A stretch of DNA of 43,913 nucleotides, taken from NCBI GenBank assembly GCA_021774875.1, contig JAJFIP010000047.1, forward strand, positions 1 through 43,913, given 5' to 3'. How positions within the stretch are numbered: the first letter of the stretch is position 1; each line of letters opens with the position of its first letter. This document shows positions 26,658-35,498 of the stretch, in pieces. Both the position numbers and the translations under genes were made by a program. The stretch comes from Emcibacter sp. (lineage in GTDB: Bacteria; Pseudomonadota; Alphaproteobacteria; Sphingomonadales; Emcibacteraceae). Under the pieces are notes generated by a model. It was not told the origin of the DNA. It was given only the letters and a program-made list of their open reading frames with translations, and searched no databases.

Positions 26658-27061
26658 CTATTATCCCCGGACAATACCTGAGAGGCTATATTTATATATT
26701 TGCGGCCAGAATCCTGTGCCGCATTAATGGCTTCTTCCATGGTGCAAACCATGCGAACACTGGCGAGCTTGATTAGCATAGGCAGATTAATACCGGCAAT
26801 AACCTCTACATTGGCATTTTCCATGATCGAAATGGCAAGATTGGACGGCGTGCCGCCGAACATATCAGTCAGTAATATTACGCCGTCGCCCTGATCTGCA
26901 TCCTTGACCGCATTCAGAATATCCTGCCGTCGCTGTTCCATATCATCATCAGGCCCTATACATATGGACCGGACGGCTTTTTGCGGACCGACCACATGTT
27001 CCATTGCTGAAACAAATTCTTCTGCCAGTCGTCCGTGGGTCACAACTACCATGCCAATCAT
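26654..27061 (-). CDS. PTS mannose-family EIIA component
   Basis: A 135-residue cytoplasmic EIIA of the mannose type. H9 in VVVTHG is the expected phosphorylation site, and LLTDMFGGTPSNLAI and IAGINLPML are the core motifs of the family. In Alphaproteobacteria this stand-alone EIIA receives phosphate from HPr and acts in regulation rather than transport; no EIIB, EIIC or EIID gene is near. AGGA stands 10 bases before the ATG. It lies 21 bases after rapZ and overlaps ptsH by four bases. Often called manX or ptsM; I leave the symbol open. Confidence 0.93.
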   Translation of the reverse strand: MIGMVVVTHGRLAEEFVSAMEHVVGPQKAVRSICIGPDDDMEQRRQDILNAVKDADQGDGVILLTDMFGGTPSNLAISIMENANVEVIAGINLPMLIKLASVRMVCTMEEAINAAQDSGRKYINIASQVLSGDNR

Positions 27062-27082
27062 TTATTTTCCATCCTAGCTCTT

Positions 27083-27979
27083 TCAGGTCTTAAACTTTTC
27101 CAGCTTTAATTCCCTGTGATACAGGTTCGCTTTAAACCCTTTATTATTTATCAACATTGTCATCCTTTCAGCCATAAATACCGAGCGGTGTCGTCCACCC
27201 GTGCAGCCAAAGGCAATCTTTAGATATGACTTGCCTTCCTTCTTATACTCAGGCAAGGAGAAAAAGATCAAGTCACTTATTTTAGAGCAGAATTCGGCAA
27301 ATCTGTCATCCTGTTCCACATAATCCTGTATTTCCTTATCCAATCCGGTCAGGGGTTTCAGGTTCTCCACATAATGAGGGTTGCGTAAAAAGCGCACATC
27401 AAACACCAGATCAGCATCACGCGGCAGACCTCGTGGAAAGGCAAATGAAGAAATCATAATGCTCAAATCACCACCATGCACGCGTTCAAACTGTTGCCTG
27501 AGTATCTGGCGTAATTCCTGAACGCCAAGGTCTGAGGTATCAAAAATAAAATCCGCTTCCGCCCTGAGCACATCCATCATCCGACGCTCACGGACAATAC
27601 CATCTGTGACCTGCCTGCCCCCGGCCAGAGGATGCTTGCGCCGGGTTTCAGTAAACCTTTTGGCCAGCACCTCGTTATTGCTGTCAAAATAGAGGATTTT
27701 TAAAATGATGTCTTCTCGTGCCCTGAGTTCTTCCAGACTTTTATGAATTATTTCCGGTTGAAAATTCCGGGTACGGGCATCAACTCCAATGGCCAGCGCC
27801 GGATGCTGGCCGCTTTCACTATCTGAAAGTACCATATCAACCACATTGGTCAGCAGCGATACCGGAAGATTGTCAATGGCCTCGTAATCCATATCTTCCA
27901 GCACTTTCAATGCCGAAGACTTGCCTGCACCGGAAAGTCCGGTAATCAGGTATAATTTTATGGCCTTGTTGGGTTGCAT
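27083..27979 (-). CDS. rapZ: RNase adapter / nucleotide-binding protein RapZ
   Basis: A 298-residue P-loop protein of the RapZ (YvcJ) family. In E. coli it guides RNase E to the small RNA GlmZ and so controls amino-sugar synthesis. Visible are Walker A LITGLSGAGKSSALKVLEDM, AIDNLP, the Walker B-like FDSNNEVLAKRFTETRRKHPL, and the C-terminal RNA-binding-like part ending IAFGCTGGRHRSVFMAE. Two ATGs occur, at 27985 and 27979. AGGA (27988-27991) is 2 bases from the first and 8 from the second, so 27979 is chosen. It sits in the conserved hprK-rapZ-EIIA-HPr row, consistent with crosstalk between PTS and cell-envelope precursor supply. Confidence 0.95.
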   Translation of the reverse strand: MQPNKAIKLYLITGLSGAGKSSALKVLEDMDYEAIDNLPVSLLTNVVDMVLSDSESGQHPALAIGVDARTRNFQPEIIHKSLEELRAREDIILKILYFDSNNEVLAKRFTETRRKHPLAGGRQVTDGIVRERRMMDVLRAEADFIFDTSDLGVQELRQILRQQFERVHGGDLSIMISSFAFPRGLPRDADLVFDVRFLRNPHYVENLKPLTGLDKEIQDYVEQDDRFAEFCSKISDLIFFSLPEYKKEGKSYLKIAFGCTGGRHRSVFMAERMTMLINNKGFKANLYHRELKLEKFKT

Positions 27980-28016
27980 ACTCATATTCCTAAACTGCGC
28001 TAGGAAAGTGCCGGAG

Positions 28017-28451
28017 TCAATATTTCTGAGATAAAATTCTCAATGCGGCCCGAAGTTTTTCTGGCGCAGAAATCTCATGAGCATAAAAATCAAGACACTG
28101 AATATTCCCGCCTTCCAATGTTATGGTCTTAGCTTCCGGCAGTCTTTCAAGGCGATGAATTTCATCCTGGGCCACCAGACAGAGCACCAGATCAATTTCA
28201 GCCATGGGTTGAAAAGGAACTGCCAGTATCCCCACATTGCGAACTTCAATCATACCGGCAATATTTTCTGGAGTTGCCATCATCAGGCGGTCATTTTTAT
28301 TTCGGGTGACCTCCACATAGTCATCCGCCACCAGTTCCGCACCGAGCGTCATCAATCTGAGGGCCAAATCAGATTTGCCCGACCCGGATGGACCCTTTAA
28401 CAATATGCCTTTACCGTCAAAAAAAATTCCCGTGGCGTGAACAAGCGTCAT
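28017..28451 (-). CDS. hprK: HPr kinase/phosphorylase, short alphaproteobacterial form
   Basis: A 144-residue protein containing only the catalytic domain of HPr kinase, about half the length of the enzyme of Gram-positive bacteria (about 310). It has the P-loop LLKGPSGSGKSDLALRLM (K26 in GKS), LVADDYVEV and the HprK signature MIEVRNVGILAVP. It is expected to phosphorylate the serine of HPr and so gate the PTS relay. The frame extends 40 codons upstream inside chvG, but the extension does not look like the family. ATG 28451 overlaps the chvG stop by four bases (ATGA), supporting this start and translational coupling. Confidence 0.92.
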   Translation of the reverse strand: MTLVHATGIFFDGKGILLKGPSGSGKSDLALRLMTLGAELVADDYVEVTRNKNDRLMMATPENIAGMIEVRNVGILAVPFQPMAEIDLVLCLVAQDEIHRLERLPEAKTITLEGGNIQCLDFYAHEISAPEKLRAALRILSQKY

Positions 28452-30151
28452 GAGATCATATCCAATTTGCCCGTCATGTGGCGTAGTTGGACAATGAATC
28501 GCGCTCCCTTCACTTTTCGGCGATTCTCGGCAATGATCGCCCCGCCATGAGCTTCGACAATCTGCTTGCAAATGCTAAGCCCAAGCCCCGAATGTTTGCC
28601 AAAAGCCTCGTCTTTAGGGCGTTCAGTATAAAAGCGATCAAAAATATCTTCCAGCCTGTCTTCGGGGATACCCTGCCCCTCATCCTCAATCACCACCTGC
28701 ACAGTGTCTTTGGCCTGACCAAGCCTGAGCCAGATATTACTTTCCGGCTGAGAAAAAGAAATAGCGTTATCAATCAAATTACGGAACAACTGTCCAAGCT
28801 GTCCTTCCAGACCGCAAACAGTAAAGGCCTTGTCTGAGTTTTTCTTGTTTTTTAGGTGGGTAATCTCTAAATGCAAGGCTGGACATTTGTCATTCTGGGA
28901 GCTGTCATAAAGATCAACCAATGTTTCCAGCATGGTTTTCAAATTGACCTCCGTCATCTTGCTACGGGATATTTCTGCATCCAGACGAGACACATTGGAA
29001 ATATCGGTAATCAGCCGGTCCAGCCGCCCCACATCATCCTTGATAATGCCAAGTAATTTTACCTTGTCTTCATCGGTCCTCACATCATCGCCCCTGACAA
29101 GGGACAAAGTTTCCACTGCACTCCTGAGCGAGGTCAGCGGATTTTTCAGCTCATGGGATACATCAGCAGCAAAGGCGGCCACTGCATCAATCTGCCGCGC
29201 CAGCGTCATGGTCATGTCTTTTAAGGACCGGGACAGGTCGCCCACCTCATCATTGCGTGAGGAATAGTCGGGAATATCAGCCCCGGTATGGGTTCCGGCA
29301 CTGATCCGGTCCGCAGATTTCGCCAGTAATAAAATAGGCTGGACAATGGTTCTGGCCAGAAACAGGGACAACAGCAGGGTAAGCAAAAGCACAACACCAA
29401 AAAAATTGAGAAAAGTCCTGCGGGTATCTCGCAATGCGGACCGAATATCACGGGTATCCGCAGACAGCAGCACAGCCCCCAGCACCCGTCGAAAGCGTTG
29501 CACCGGAACGGCAACGGTAATAATCTCCGCACCGTCAGATAACTGCCTGATCCGGTATTCGGTATATCCTTCCAACGCACTTTCCACTTCCGGATAATGG
29601 CTGGCTATCTGGTCTTTAACCTCGTGATAAAGTTCTAACTTTTGTCGCCTGTGCAAACTGTCCAGAGCCCGGTTCATATTGTCTGCCAGCCAGTCCCAGA
29701 AAAATCCCAACCCCTCATGCCGGGGCAACAAGTCGATGATCACCGACTGATCAACCGCCAGATCCCGGCTATCAAGCCATAAATTGCCATCCAGACCAAA
29801 CAGCCGGGTACGGTTACTTGTCACACCCACCACCCGGACAATAATCTGTTCTGCTGGTTTGAGGCGTAGTTCGCTCTTGACTGTGGTTGCCGTTGCTGCC
29901 TCACCCAGAGCACCGGCCATCACTTCTGCATCCTTGATCAAGGCGTCAATACGAGACTGGATCATAGTTACCTGATATTGATCTGTATAGAGAATGCCAG
30001 CCGCGAGGAAGCCAAGGGCGATCAGATTAACGGCTAATATCCGAAAGGTAAGCGGCGATACCCGCCGTTTTGAACGCAACAGCTTAACGCTGTCAGCCTT
30101 GTCACTCTCCTGATCCGGTTCAGCTTTCACTATATCGGTATCCGACACCAT
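28448..30151 (-). CDS. chvG: Sensor histidine kinase ChvG (ExoS-type)
   Basis: A 567-residue inner-membrane kinase. A first membrane segment (about 36-56) and a second (about 247-267) frame a periplasmic sensor domain of about 190 residues. A HAMP region follows, then the phospho-His H333 in [13 protein letters not shown], the N box [20 protein letters not shown] and [16 protein letters not shown]. ChvG/ChvI respond to acid and envelope stress in rhizobia and Agrobacterium, where ExoR restrains the kinase; no exoR is seen here. The ATG lies 32 bases inside the end of chvI; a GTG at 30130 is another possible start. It overlaps hprK by four bases. Confidence 0.93.
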   Translation of the reverse strand: MVSDTDIVKAEPDQESDKADSVKLLRSKRRVSPLTFRILAVNLIALGFLAAGILYTDQYQVTMIQSRIDALIKDAEVMAGALGEAATATTVKSELRLKPAEQIIVRVVGVTSNRTRLFGLDGNLWLDSRDLAVDQSVIIDLLPRHEGLGFFWDWLADNMNRALDSLHRRQKLELYHEVKDQIASHYPEVESALEGYTEYRIRQLSDGAEIITVAVPVQRFRRVLGAVLLSADTRDIRSALRDTRRTFLNFFGVVLLLTLLLSLFLARTIVQPILLLAKSADRISAGTHTGADIPDYSSRNDEVGDLSRSLKDMTMTLARQIDAVAAFAADVSHELKNPLTSLRSAVETLSLVRGDDVRTDEDKVKLLGIIKDDVGRLDRLITDISNVSRLDAEISRSKMTEVNLKTMLETLVDLYDSSQNDKCPALHLEITHLKNKKNSDKAFTVCGLEGQLGQLFRNLIDNAISFSQPESNIWLRLGQAKDTVQVVIEDEGQGIPEDRLEDIFDRFYTERPKDEAFGKHSGLGLSICKQIVEAHGGAIIAENRRKVKGARFIVQLRHMTGKLDMIS

Positions 30152-30836
30152 ATAATGTTTCGATGCAATCGAATTCCGGGTCCACATTGCGGAATTTCTT
30201 TCTTAGCCGTTTGATATGGCTATCGATGGTCCGGTCGTCTACATATACGTCATCGTTATAGGCGATATCCATAAGTTGATCCCGGCTTTTCACATGGCCT
30301 GGACGGTGGCCCAGAGCTTCCAGAATTAAAAATTCTGTCACTGTCAGTCTGACATCTTTTCCATCCCATTCACAGATATGGCGCACCGGATCAAGTTTCA
30401 GTCGCCCCCGAATGAGGACGCCACCCTCATCCTCGCCTTCTGGTCCTGATTTCTGACCCTTTTTCCGCACCGCATCGACCCGGCGCAGAATGGTTCTGAT
30501 ACGTTCGATCAGAAGTCGCTGGGAAAAGGGCTTGGTGATATAATCATCGGCACCCATTTTAAGACCCAGCATCTCGTCAATCTCGTCATCCTTGGAGGTG
30601 AGGAAAATAACCGGAAAGTCATGGCTGGCCCGGAGTCTGCGCAACAGTTCCATCCCATCCATTCGGGGCATTTTTATATCCAGAACCGCAAGATCAGGCT
30701 GGTTGATTGCGAAGCCTTCCAGAGCCGCAGAACCATCTGGGTAGCTTGTCACCTCAAAGCCTTCTGCTTCCAGCGCCATGCTGACTGAGGTCACAATATT
30801 CTGGTCATCATCTACAAGTGTTATTTTGGCAGCCAT
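30120..30836 (-). CDS. chvI: Response regulator ChvI
   Basis: A 238-residue OmpR-type regulator. The receiver domain has the acidic pair DDD at 9-11, the phospho-acceptor Asp in [13 protein letters not shown] (about residue 53) and Lys in DYITKPFS. A linker follows, then the winged-helix DNA-binding domain with [27 protein letters not shown] and [16 protein letters not shown]. It is the partner of ChvG, whose gene overlaps its end. It is divergent from pckA across 278 bases, and in Agrobacterium this system is known to influence pckA, so the shared region is a likely place for ChvI sites. Confidence 0.95.
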   Translation of the reverse strand: MAAKITLVDDDQNIVTSVSMALEAEGFEVTSYPDGSAALEGFAINQPDLAVLDIKMPRMDGMELLRRLRASHDFPVIFLTSKDDEIDEMLGLKMGADDYITKPFSQRLLIERIRTILRRVDAVRKKGQKSGPEGEDEGGVLIRGRLKLDPVRHICEWDGKDVRLTVTEFLILEALGHRPGHVKSRDQLMDIAYNDDVYVDDRTIDSHIKRLRKKFRNVDPEFDCIETLYGVGYRYSES

Positions 30837-30920
30837 CAGGTTGTTTTTCCTCTTTTGCGAGCGAATCTTCTGAAGATTAGCATGATTTTTTTGCTATAGT
30901 AAGTCATTCCCGAAAGATAC

Positions 30921-30933
30921 ATCACGCGGTGAT
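30921..30933. promoter_or_regulatory. Palindrome in the chvI-pckA divergent region
   Basis: ATCACGCGGTGAT is a perfect inverted repeat of five-base arms around GCG. It stands about 85 bases upstream of chvI and 180 bases upstream of pckA. A weaker ATGCT-N11-AGCAT pair lies at 30994-31014. The rest of the 30837-31114 gap is AT-rich with no gene. Binding by ChvI or another regulator is only inferred. Confidence 0.4.
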
Positions 30934-31114
30934 TGAATATATTATATATATTTTTCAAAGCTTTAATAAAAGTATCATATTTTTATAAGATTGATGCTTG
31001 ATTTCGAATAGCATATGGGCGATTCCCTCTGGATACAAAAAATATTCTCAACAGACCCTAGAGTTCAACTAAGGCAGAATTGAGAAATAAAAATAATTAA
31101 GGACAATGTGTAGA

Positions 31115-32719
31115 ATGAATAATATCGGCAAATATATTAGCTCTAGCGGGCTGGCCCGGCACAATCTCTCCAGTGATAAAAATATACACTGGAATATGGG
31201 AACGGAAATTCTCTATGAACATTCCATCAAACTGGGTTTGGGCATCGTCGGTAAAGGCGGTGCCCTTGTGGTAGAAACCGGGGTCCATACGGGCCGGAGT
31301 GCCACTGACAAATTCATCGTCAAAGAGGCCAGTTCCAAAGACAATATCTGGTGGGGTAAGGTCAATGCCTCGATCTCCGAAGAAAATTTTGACAAAATCC
31401 ACAGCCAGATCCTGAATTATCTTGAGCAGCGTGATCTTTATGTGCAGGATCTTTACGGCGGCACTGATCCGGCACACCGGATTTCTGTCAGGGCAATCAG
31501 CCCTAGCCCCTGGCACAGCCTGTTTATCCGCAACCTTCTGGTCAGGCCGGACGTTGCCGCGCTTGCGGATTTCCTGCCTGAATTCACCATCCTTCATGCC
31601 CCGGAAATGAAAGTTGACCCGGCAGAGGTTGGCACCAACAGTGAAACCGTGATCACCCTCAATATGGCTAAGAAACTGGTTCTGATCGCCGGAACCTCCT
31701 ATGCCGGTGAAATGAAAAAATCAGTCTTTTCTATCCTCAACTACCTGTTACCGGAACAGGGTATCATGCCCATGCATTGTTCTGCCAATATTGGCAATGA
31801 CGGTGATACTGCCATCTTTTTCGGACTGTCCGGCACTGGCAAAACAACCCTGTCTGCCGACCCTGAACGCCGGTTGATCGGCGATGATGAACATGGCTGG
31901 TCCGATACATCGGTTTTTAACTTCGAGGGTGGCTGTTATGCCAAAGTTATCCGTCTGTCACAGGAAGCCGAGCCTGAAATCTATGCCACTACATCCATGT
32001 TTGGTACGGTTCTGGAAAATGTGGTTATTGACCCTGACACACGCGAGCTTGATCTGGATGACGGCACCAAAGCGGAAAATACCCGCGCGGCCTATCCCAT
32101 TACCTCTATCCCGAACACCACAGAAGGCGGCGTTGGCAGCCCCCCGAAAAATATTATCATGCTGACTGCCGATGCCTTTGGTGTGATGCCGCCCATGGCA
32201 CGATTGACACCGGAACAGGCCATGTATCACTTTATGTCCGGTTATACCGCGAAAGTGGCGGGAACTGAAAAGGGTCTGGGTAAAGAACCCGTGGCAACTT
32301 TCTCCGCCTGTTTCGGCGCGCCATTCATGCCGCGTCACCCGTCCGTTTACGGCAACCTGTTGCGGGAAAAAATTGCCAGACATGAGGTCACCTGCTGGTT
32401 GGTCAATACCGGCTGGACTGGCGGCGTTTACGGTGTTGGTCACCGGATGCCGATCAAATATACCCGGGCCCTGCTGCACGGGGCATTGGACGGCACTCTG
32501 AATGATGTGGAATTTCGCATTGACCCCAATTTCGGCTTTGAAATCCCTTTAAGCTGTCCCGGCGTGGATAGTGCCGTTCTTGACCCGCGCGGAACGTGGG
32601 CTGATGGCGATGCCTATGACGCTCAGGCCGCCCATCTGGTTGGTCTGTTTCGTAATAATTTCACCGAATATGAAACCCATGTGGATGAAAGTGTGAAAGC
32701 GGCTGGCCCTATTCTCTAG
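31115..32719 (+). CDS. pckA: Phosphoenolpyruvate carboxykinase (ATP)
   Basis: Converts oxaloacetate to PEP with ATP, the entry to gluconeogenesis from TCA acids. The 534-residue enzyme has [14 protein letters not shown] near the N-terminus, the kinase-1a loop [33 protein letters not shown], and the ENTRAAYPI and NTGWTGG segments, all standard for the ATP-dependent type. Two in-frame ATGs exist, at 31106 and 31115. AAGGA (31099-31103) is 2 bases from the first and 11 from the second, and 31115 gives the more usual N-terminus. It is divergent from chvI, a conserved alphaproteobacterial arrangement. Confidence 0.97.
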   Translation: MNNIGKYISSSGLARHNLSSDKNIHWNMGTEILYEHSIKLGLGIVGKGGALVVETGVHTGRSATDKFIVKEASSKDNIWWGKVNASISEENFDKIHSQILNYLEQRDLYVQDLYGGTDPAHRISVRAISPSPWHSLFIRNLLVRPDVAALADFLPEFTILHAPEMKVDPAEVGTNSETVITLNMAKKLVLIAGTSYAGEMKKSVFSILNYLLPEQGIMPMHCSANIGNDGDTAIFFGLSGTGKTTLSADPERRLIGDDEHGWSDTSVFNFEGGCYAKVIRLSQEAEPEIYATTSMFGTVLENVVIDPDTRELDLDDGTKAENTRAAYPITSIPNTTEGGVGSPPKNIIMLTADAFGVMPPMARLTPEQAMYHFMSGYTAKVAGTEKGLGKEPVATFSACFGAPFMPRHPSVYGNLLREKIARHEVTCWLVNTGWTGGVYGVGHRMPIKYTRALLHGALDGTLNDVEFRIDPNFGFEIPLSCPGVDSAVLDPRGTWADGDAYDAQAAHLVGLFRNNFTEYETHVDESVKAAGPIL

Positions 32720-32775
32720 TGCCTGATATACTGATAGTTTGTGAAGAATCAACAGGAAAATCAAGTCGCTCAAGT

Positions 32776-33273
32776 ATGAAAAAATCAAAATCATCAACCT
32801 TCCCCCGGTGGAACGGATATGACTCAATGCGCGACCCGATACAGGTCCGCATATGCGATCATGACGGCTGTGACAGCAAAGGTGAATTCCCCGCGCCCAA
32901 ATCACCGGACAGTAAGGATAAGTGGCAGTTCTGCGAAACTCATATTGCTGAATTTAACCGCAGCTGGAATTATTTTGAAGGCCTGAGCAAGGAAGAAGCC
33001 TTTAAGCGGGCGCAGGAAGAAATGCGAAAAGCCAAAGGCTATAAAACCAGCGGGGCCTACGATATGGGCGAAGAAACTTATGGCAAAGACCGTAGACGTT
33101 CAGATGCCCTGACCATCCTTGACCTTGATGATGATGCCACCACTGCCGAGATCAAGACAGCCTACCGCCGCATGGCCAAGCTCTACCACCCCGACACCAA
33201 TCTGGATGACAGTGATGCCGCGATAAAATTCCAGCAGATCATCACCGCTTATGAAGTTTTGACGGTGAAATAA
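32776..33273 (+). CDS. J-domain (DnaJ-like) protein
   Basis: A 165-residue protein with an N-terminal part containing a cysteine/histidine cluster (RICDHDGCDSKGEF and WQFCETHIAEFN), which could bind metal. A C-terminal J domain follows (about residues 107-165) with the essential HPD in LYHPDTN and the pattern LDLDDDATTAEIKTAYRRMAK. Such proteins stimulate the ATPase of a DnaK-type Hsp70; the client is unknown. The layout is a common alphaproteobacterial family of unknown role. The frame is open to a GTG at 32719 overlapping the pckA stop, but ATG 32776 gives the family-like N-terminus. It lies 56 bases after pckA and could be co-transcribed. Confidence 0.9.
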   Translation: MKKSKSSTFPRWNGYDSMRDPIQVRICDHDGCDSKGEFPAPKSPDSKDKWQFCETHIAEFNRSWNYFEGLSKEEAFKRAQEEMRKAKGYKTSGAYDMGEETYGKDRRRSDALTILDLDDDATTAEIKTAYRRMAKLYHPDTNLDDSDAAIKFQQIITAYEVLTVK

Positions 33274-33276
33274 TTT

Positions 33277-33804
33277 TCAGACACTCATACGTTCAACCAG
33301 ATCGTCATATTTGACACCCCAGCTTTTGAATGGGTTCAGCGACAGGTTAGCGTTATAAAATTTCTGAAAGCCCGTGACCTCCGGGCCGATCCATTCGGGC
33401 AGGTTGACTTTTTCATCCTCAGCAGACAGCTCAACCTCCGCGACAATCAAGCCCTTGTTTGCCCCCTTAAAAATATCTACTTCCCAGATATGGTTGCCTA
33501 TGGGATAAATCTCCCTGATTTTTGCGATGAGAGGGTGAGCACAAGCGGCAAATAATACCTCGGCTTCAGCGCCATTGACAGTAGTTTCAATTTCATAGCG
33601 GCCCCTGCCTTTGGCGGGGGTTTTTACGGACAGGATATAACTGTCATCTTTTTGGCGGATACGCACCACATTGCCGCCTTCGCGGGCAATATAGCCCTGA
33701 ATGATCTTATAGCTACGCTCCGGTTTTACATCAGGGTTGGTCAAGAGCAGGAATTTGCGCTCTATTTCCACATTCACCCTTTCCTGTTTACCAAAAATTC
33801 CCAT
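33277..33804 (-). CDS. CYTH-domain protein (inorganic triphosphatase-like)
   Basis: A 175-residue single-domain CYTH protein. The family's EXEXK motif is E13-I-E15-R-K17 in NVEIERKFLL. Other tunnel residues are seen in VVRIRQKDDSYILSVKT, GRYEIETTV and LIVAEVELSAED. CYTH proteins fold as an eight-stranded tunnel that binds triphosphates and metal; short bacterial members often hydrolyse tripolyphosphate, but the substrate here is unproven. It begins two bases after the stop of the aminotransferase gene on the same strand, so they may form an operon, and ends 3 bases from the convergent J-domain gene. Confidence 0.9.
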   Translation of the reverse strand: MGIFGKQERVNVEIERKFLLLTNPDVKPERSYKIIQGYIAREGGNVVRIRQKDDSYILSVKTPAKGRGRYEIETTVNGAEAEVLFAACAHPLIAKIREIYPIGNHIWEVDIFKGANKGLIVAEVELSAEDEKVNLPEWIGPEVTGFQKFYNANLSLNPFKSWGVKYDDLVERMSV

Positions 33805-33806
33805 AA

Positions 33807-34955
33807 TTACAACAAATCCTCCAATGCTGAGAACAGCTTTTCCACATCCTGCTGGTCATTATATACATGAGCAGCAACCCGGATGCTATGTCCGCGAACA
33901 CTGACGAAAATATTCCGGGCGGCCAGAGAATCCCTCAGACCACCCTGCGCACCACCCTTAAAATCAAGTCCAATAAGATGGGGCGAGCGATGTGCCTTAT
34001 CTGCAACTTTCAGCCCCATGTCCTGCGCCTTGTCAGCGATCATATCTGTCAACCCCGACAGGTAAGTGGCTATTGCATCCGCCCCCCATTCATTTAACAT
34101 CTCCAGGGCGTGAATAGCTATGGGCGTAAGCATAAAATTACTACGTTCCCCGACACTAAAACGGTCTGCGCCCGGTCGATATTCCGGTTGATAATCAACA
34201 AGCCTCGCGAAATCCTCCGAGCCCTTACGGGCAATCCAGTTTTCTTCCACTGGCACCCCGTTCTGATGACGCGGAGCCACATAAAGAAAGCCATAACTAT
34301 AGGGGCCAAGCAGCCATTTATAGGTGACGGCAATCATAAAATCAGGGTCCACATCACGCACTGAAAAAGGCATCACGCCCAAAGACTGGGTCAGATCCAG
34401 CACAAGTGCGGCCCCATTTTTCCGGCATGTTTGCCCTACTTTGACCAGATCAACCCGACTGCCATCTGTCCAGTGGGCATTTGGGCAAGCAACAATAGCC
34501 ACATCCTGATCAATGGCATCACATAAGTACGCGGTCCAGTCACCATTCTGCGGGCGGGGGATGGTAACCACCTGTGCCTGATGGGCTTTAGCCATTTCCT
34601 GCCACGGATAAATATGGGAGGGAAACTGATCCGCCAGAACAAGGATTTTTTGCCCCGCTGACAAGGGCAAATTTCGCACCGCTGTGGCCATACCATAAGA
34701 AACGGAAGGTATCAGGGCTATATCCCGAGGCCGGGCGCCGATCATATCCGCCATAAGGGTGCTGGCCCGATCAGGCGGATCAAAAAAATCCGAAATATCC
34801 GTTTCCCATGGATGTAATTTCCGCGCCACCGACTGTTGCCCCATTATGACCGCTTCTTTCATGATCGGTGACATATAGGCAGCATTGAGATAAGTCACAT
34901 GCTCAGGAATATCAAAAAGATGCTTTTTACAGGTAAATACAGATCGTGACGTCAT
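33807..34955 (-). CDS. Class V aminotransferase-fold PLP enzyme
   Basis: A 382-residue pyridoxal-phosphate enzyme of the class V (NifS/kynureninase-like) fold. The PLP lysine is probably K213 in AVTYKWLLGPYSYGF, with the cofactor Asp D187 in LVLDLTQSLG and the substrate region CPNAHWTDGSRVDL before it. There is no cysteine in a desulfurase-type loop, so a cysteine desulfurase role is unlikely. A kynureninase-like or other lyase or transferase activity is possible, and the substrate cannot be read from sequence. AGGA is 6 bases before the ATG. It is divergent from a MAPEG gene across 137 bases that hold two palindromes. Confidence 0.88.
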   Translation of the reverse strand: MTSRSVFTCKKHLFDIPEHVTYLNAAYMSPIMKEAVIMGQQSVARKLHPWETDISDFFDPPDRASTLMADMIGARPRDIALIPSVSYGMATAVRNLPLSAGQKILVLADQFPSHIYPWQEMAKAHQAQVVTIPRPQNGDWTAYLCDAIDQDVAIVACPNAHWTDGSRVDLVKVGQTCRKNGAALVLDLTQSLGVMPFSVRDVDPDFMIAVTYKWLLGPYSYGFLYVAPRHQNGVPVEENWIARKGSEDFARLVDYQPEYRPGADRFSVGERSNFMLTPIAIHALEMLNEWGADAIATYLSGLTDMIADKAQDMGLKVADKAHRSPHLIGLDFKGGAQGGLRDSLAARNIFVSVRGHSIRVAAHVYNDQQDVEKLFSALEDLL

Positions 34956-34978
34956 AAATAATCCTACTTAATTCCAGT

Positions 34979-35046
34979 TGTATGTTACATTAGCCATCAC
35001 AGGCATGAAAGCCAAATCAGGTATTGTACTTAATAATTATGTACAA
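34979..35046. promoter_or_regulatory. Two palindromes between the aminotransferase and MAPEG genes
   Basis: TGTATGTTACA (34979-34989) has TGTA/TACA arms. A longer near-palindrome with perfect TTGTAC (35024-35029) and GTACAA (35041-35046) arms surrounds an AT-rich 11-base centre. The shared TGTA/TACA half-sites suggest one dimeric regulator acting on both divergent genes. No regulator gene adjoins them. Confidence 0.45.
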
Positions 35047-35092
35047 CTGAGTTAGTAAGGTCACAAAACGCAATTATCAAGGATTAATAAAT

Positions 35093-35497
35093 ATGAGTGT
35101 CATTTATCCCATGGGCCTACTGGCCATTTTTACATTATTATATTCAAGCTTAATAATTACCAGCAGATTAAAAGCTGTTAAAGAGGGCGATGTAAAGCCA
35201 AGTTATTTCCGGGAATTTTTAAATGATACCCCGCCTACCTATGTACAGAAAATAACCCGGCAATGGTCAAATTTATATGAAGTACCTGTGCTATTTTATG
35301 CAGTTTGTGTCGCGATTTTAGCTCTCAAAATAGAAGATACGGTCTTTGTCTATATGGCCTATATTTTCTTCGCCCTCCGGCTGGTACAGGCTTTCATCCA
35401 CACCACCTATAATAAAGTTTACCATCGGCTGCTGATTTTTTTCTGCGGTATGGTCACTGTGCTTGCCATGTGGGTACGGCTATTACTGATGGTGTAG
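35093..35497 (+). CDS. MAPEG-family membrane protein
   Basis: A 134-residue inner-membrane protein with about four hydrophobic segments (roughly 3-24, 66-82, 84-102 and 112-132). The family pattern is visible in ITRQWSNLYEVPVLFYAVC and LRLVQAFIHTTYNKVYHRL, where MAPEG proteins keep N, E, P and R/H residues near the membrane face. The family includes glutathione-dependent enzymes and uncharacterised bacterial members; the activity here is unknown. AAGGA is 9 bases before the ATG. It is divergent from the aminotransferase and its stop lies one base from the end of the convergent S9 peptidase gene. Confidence 0.9.
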   Translation: MSVIYPMGLLAIFTLLYSSLIITSRLKAVKEGDVKPSYFREFLNDTPPTYVQKITRQWSNLYEVPVLFYAVCVAILALKIEDTVFVYMAYIFFALRLVQAFIHTTYNKVYHRLLIFFCGMVTVLAMWVRLLLMV

Positions 35498-35498
35498 A

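Noticed and set aside
28452-28571. 40-codon N-terminal extension of HprK
   Set aside because: It lies wholly within chvG, is not family-like, and ATG 28451 has a classic 4-base overlap with the chvG stop.
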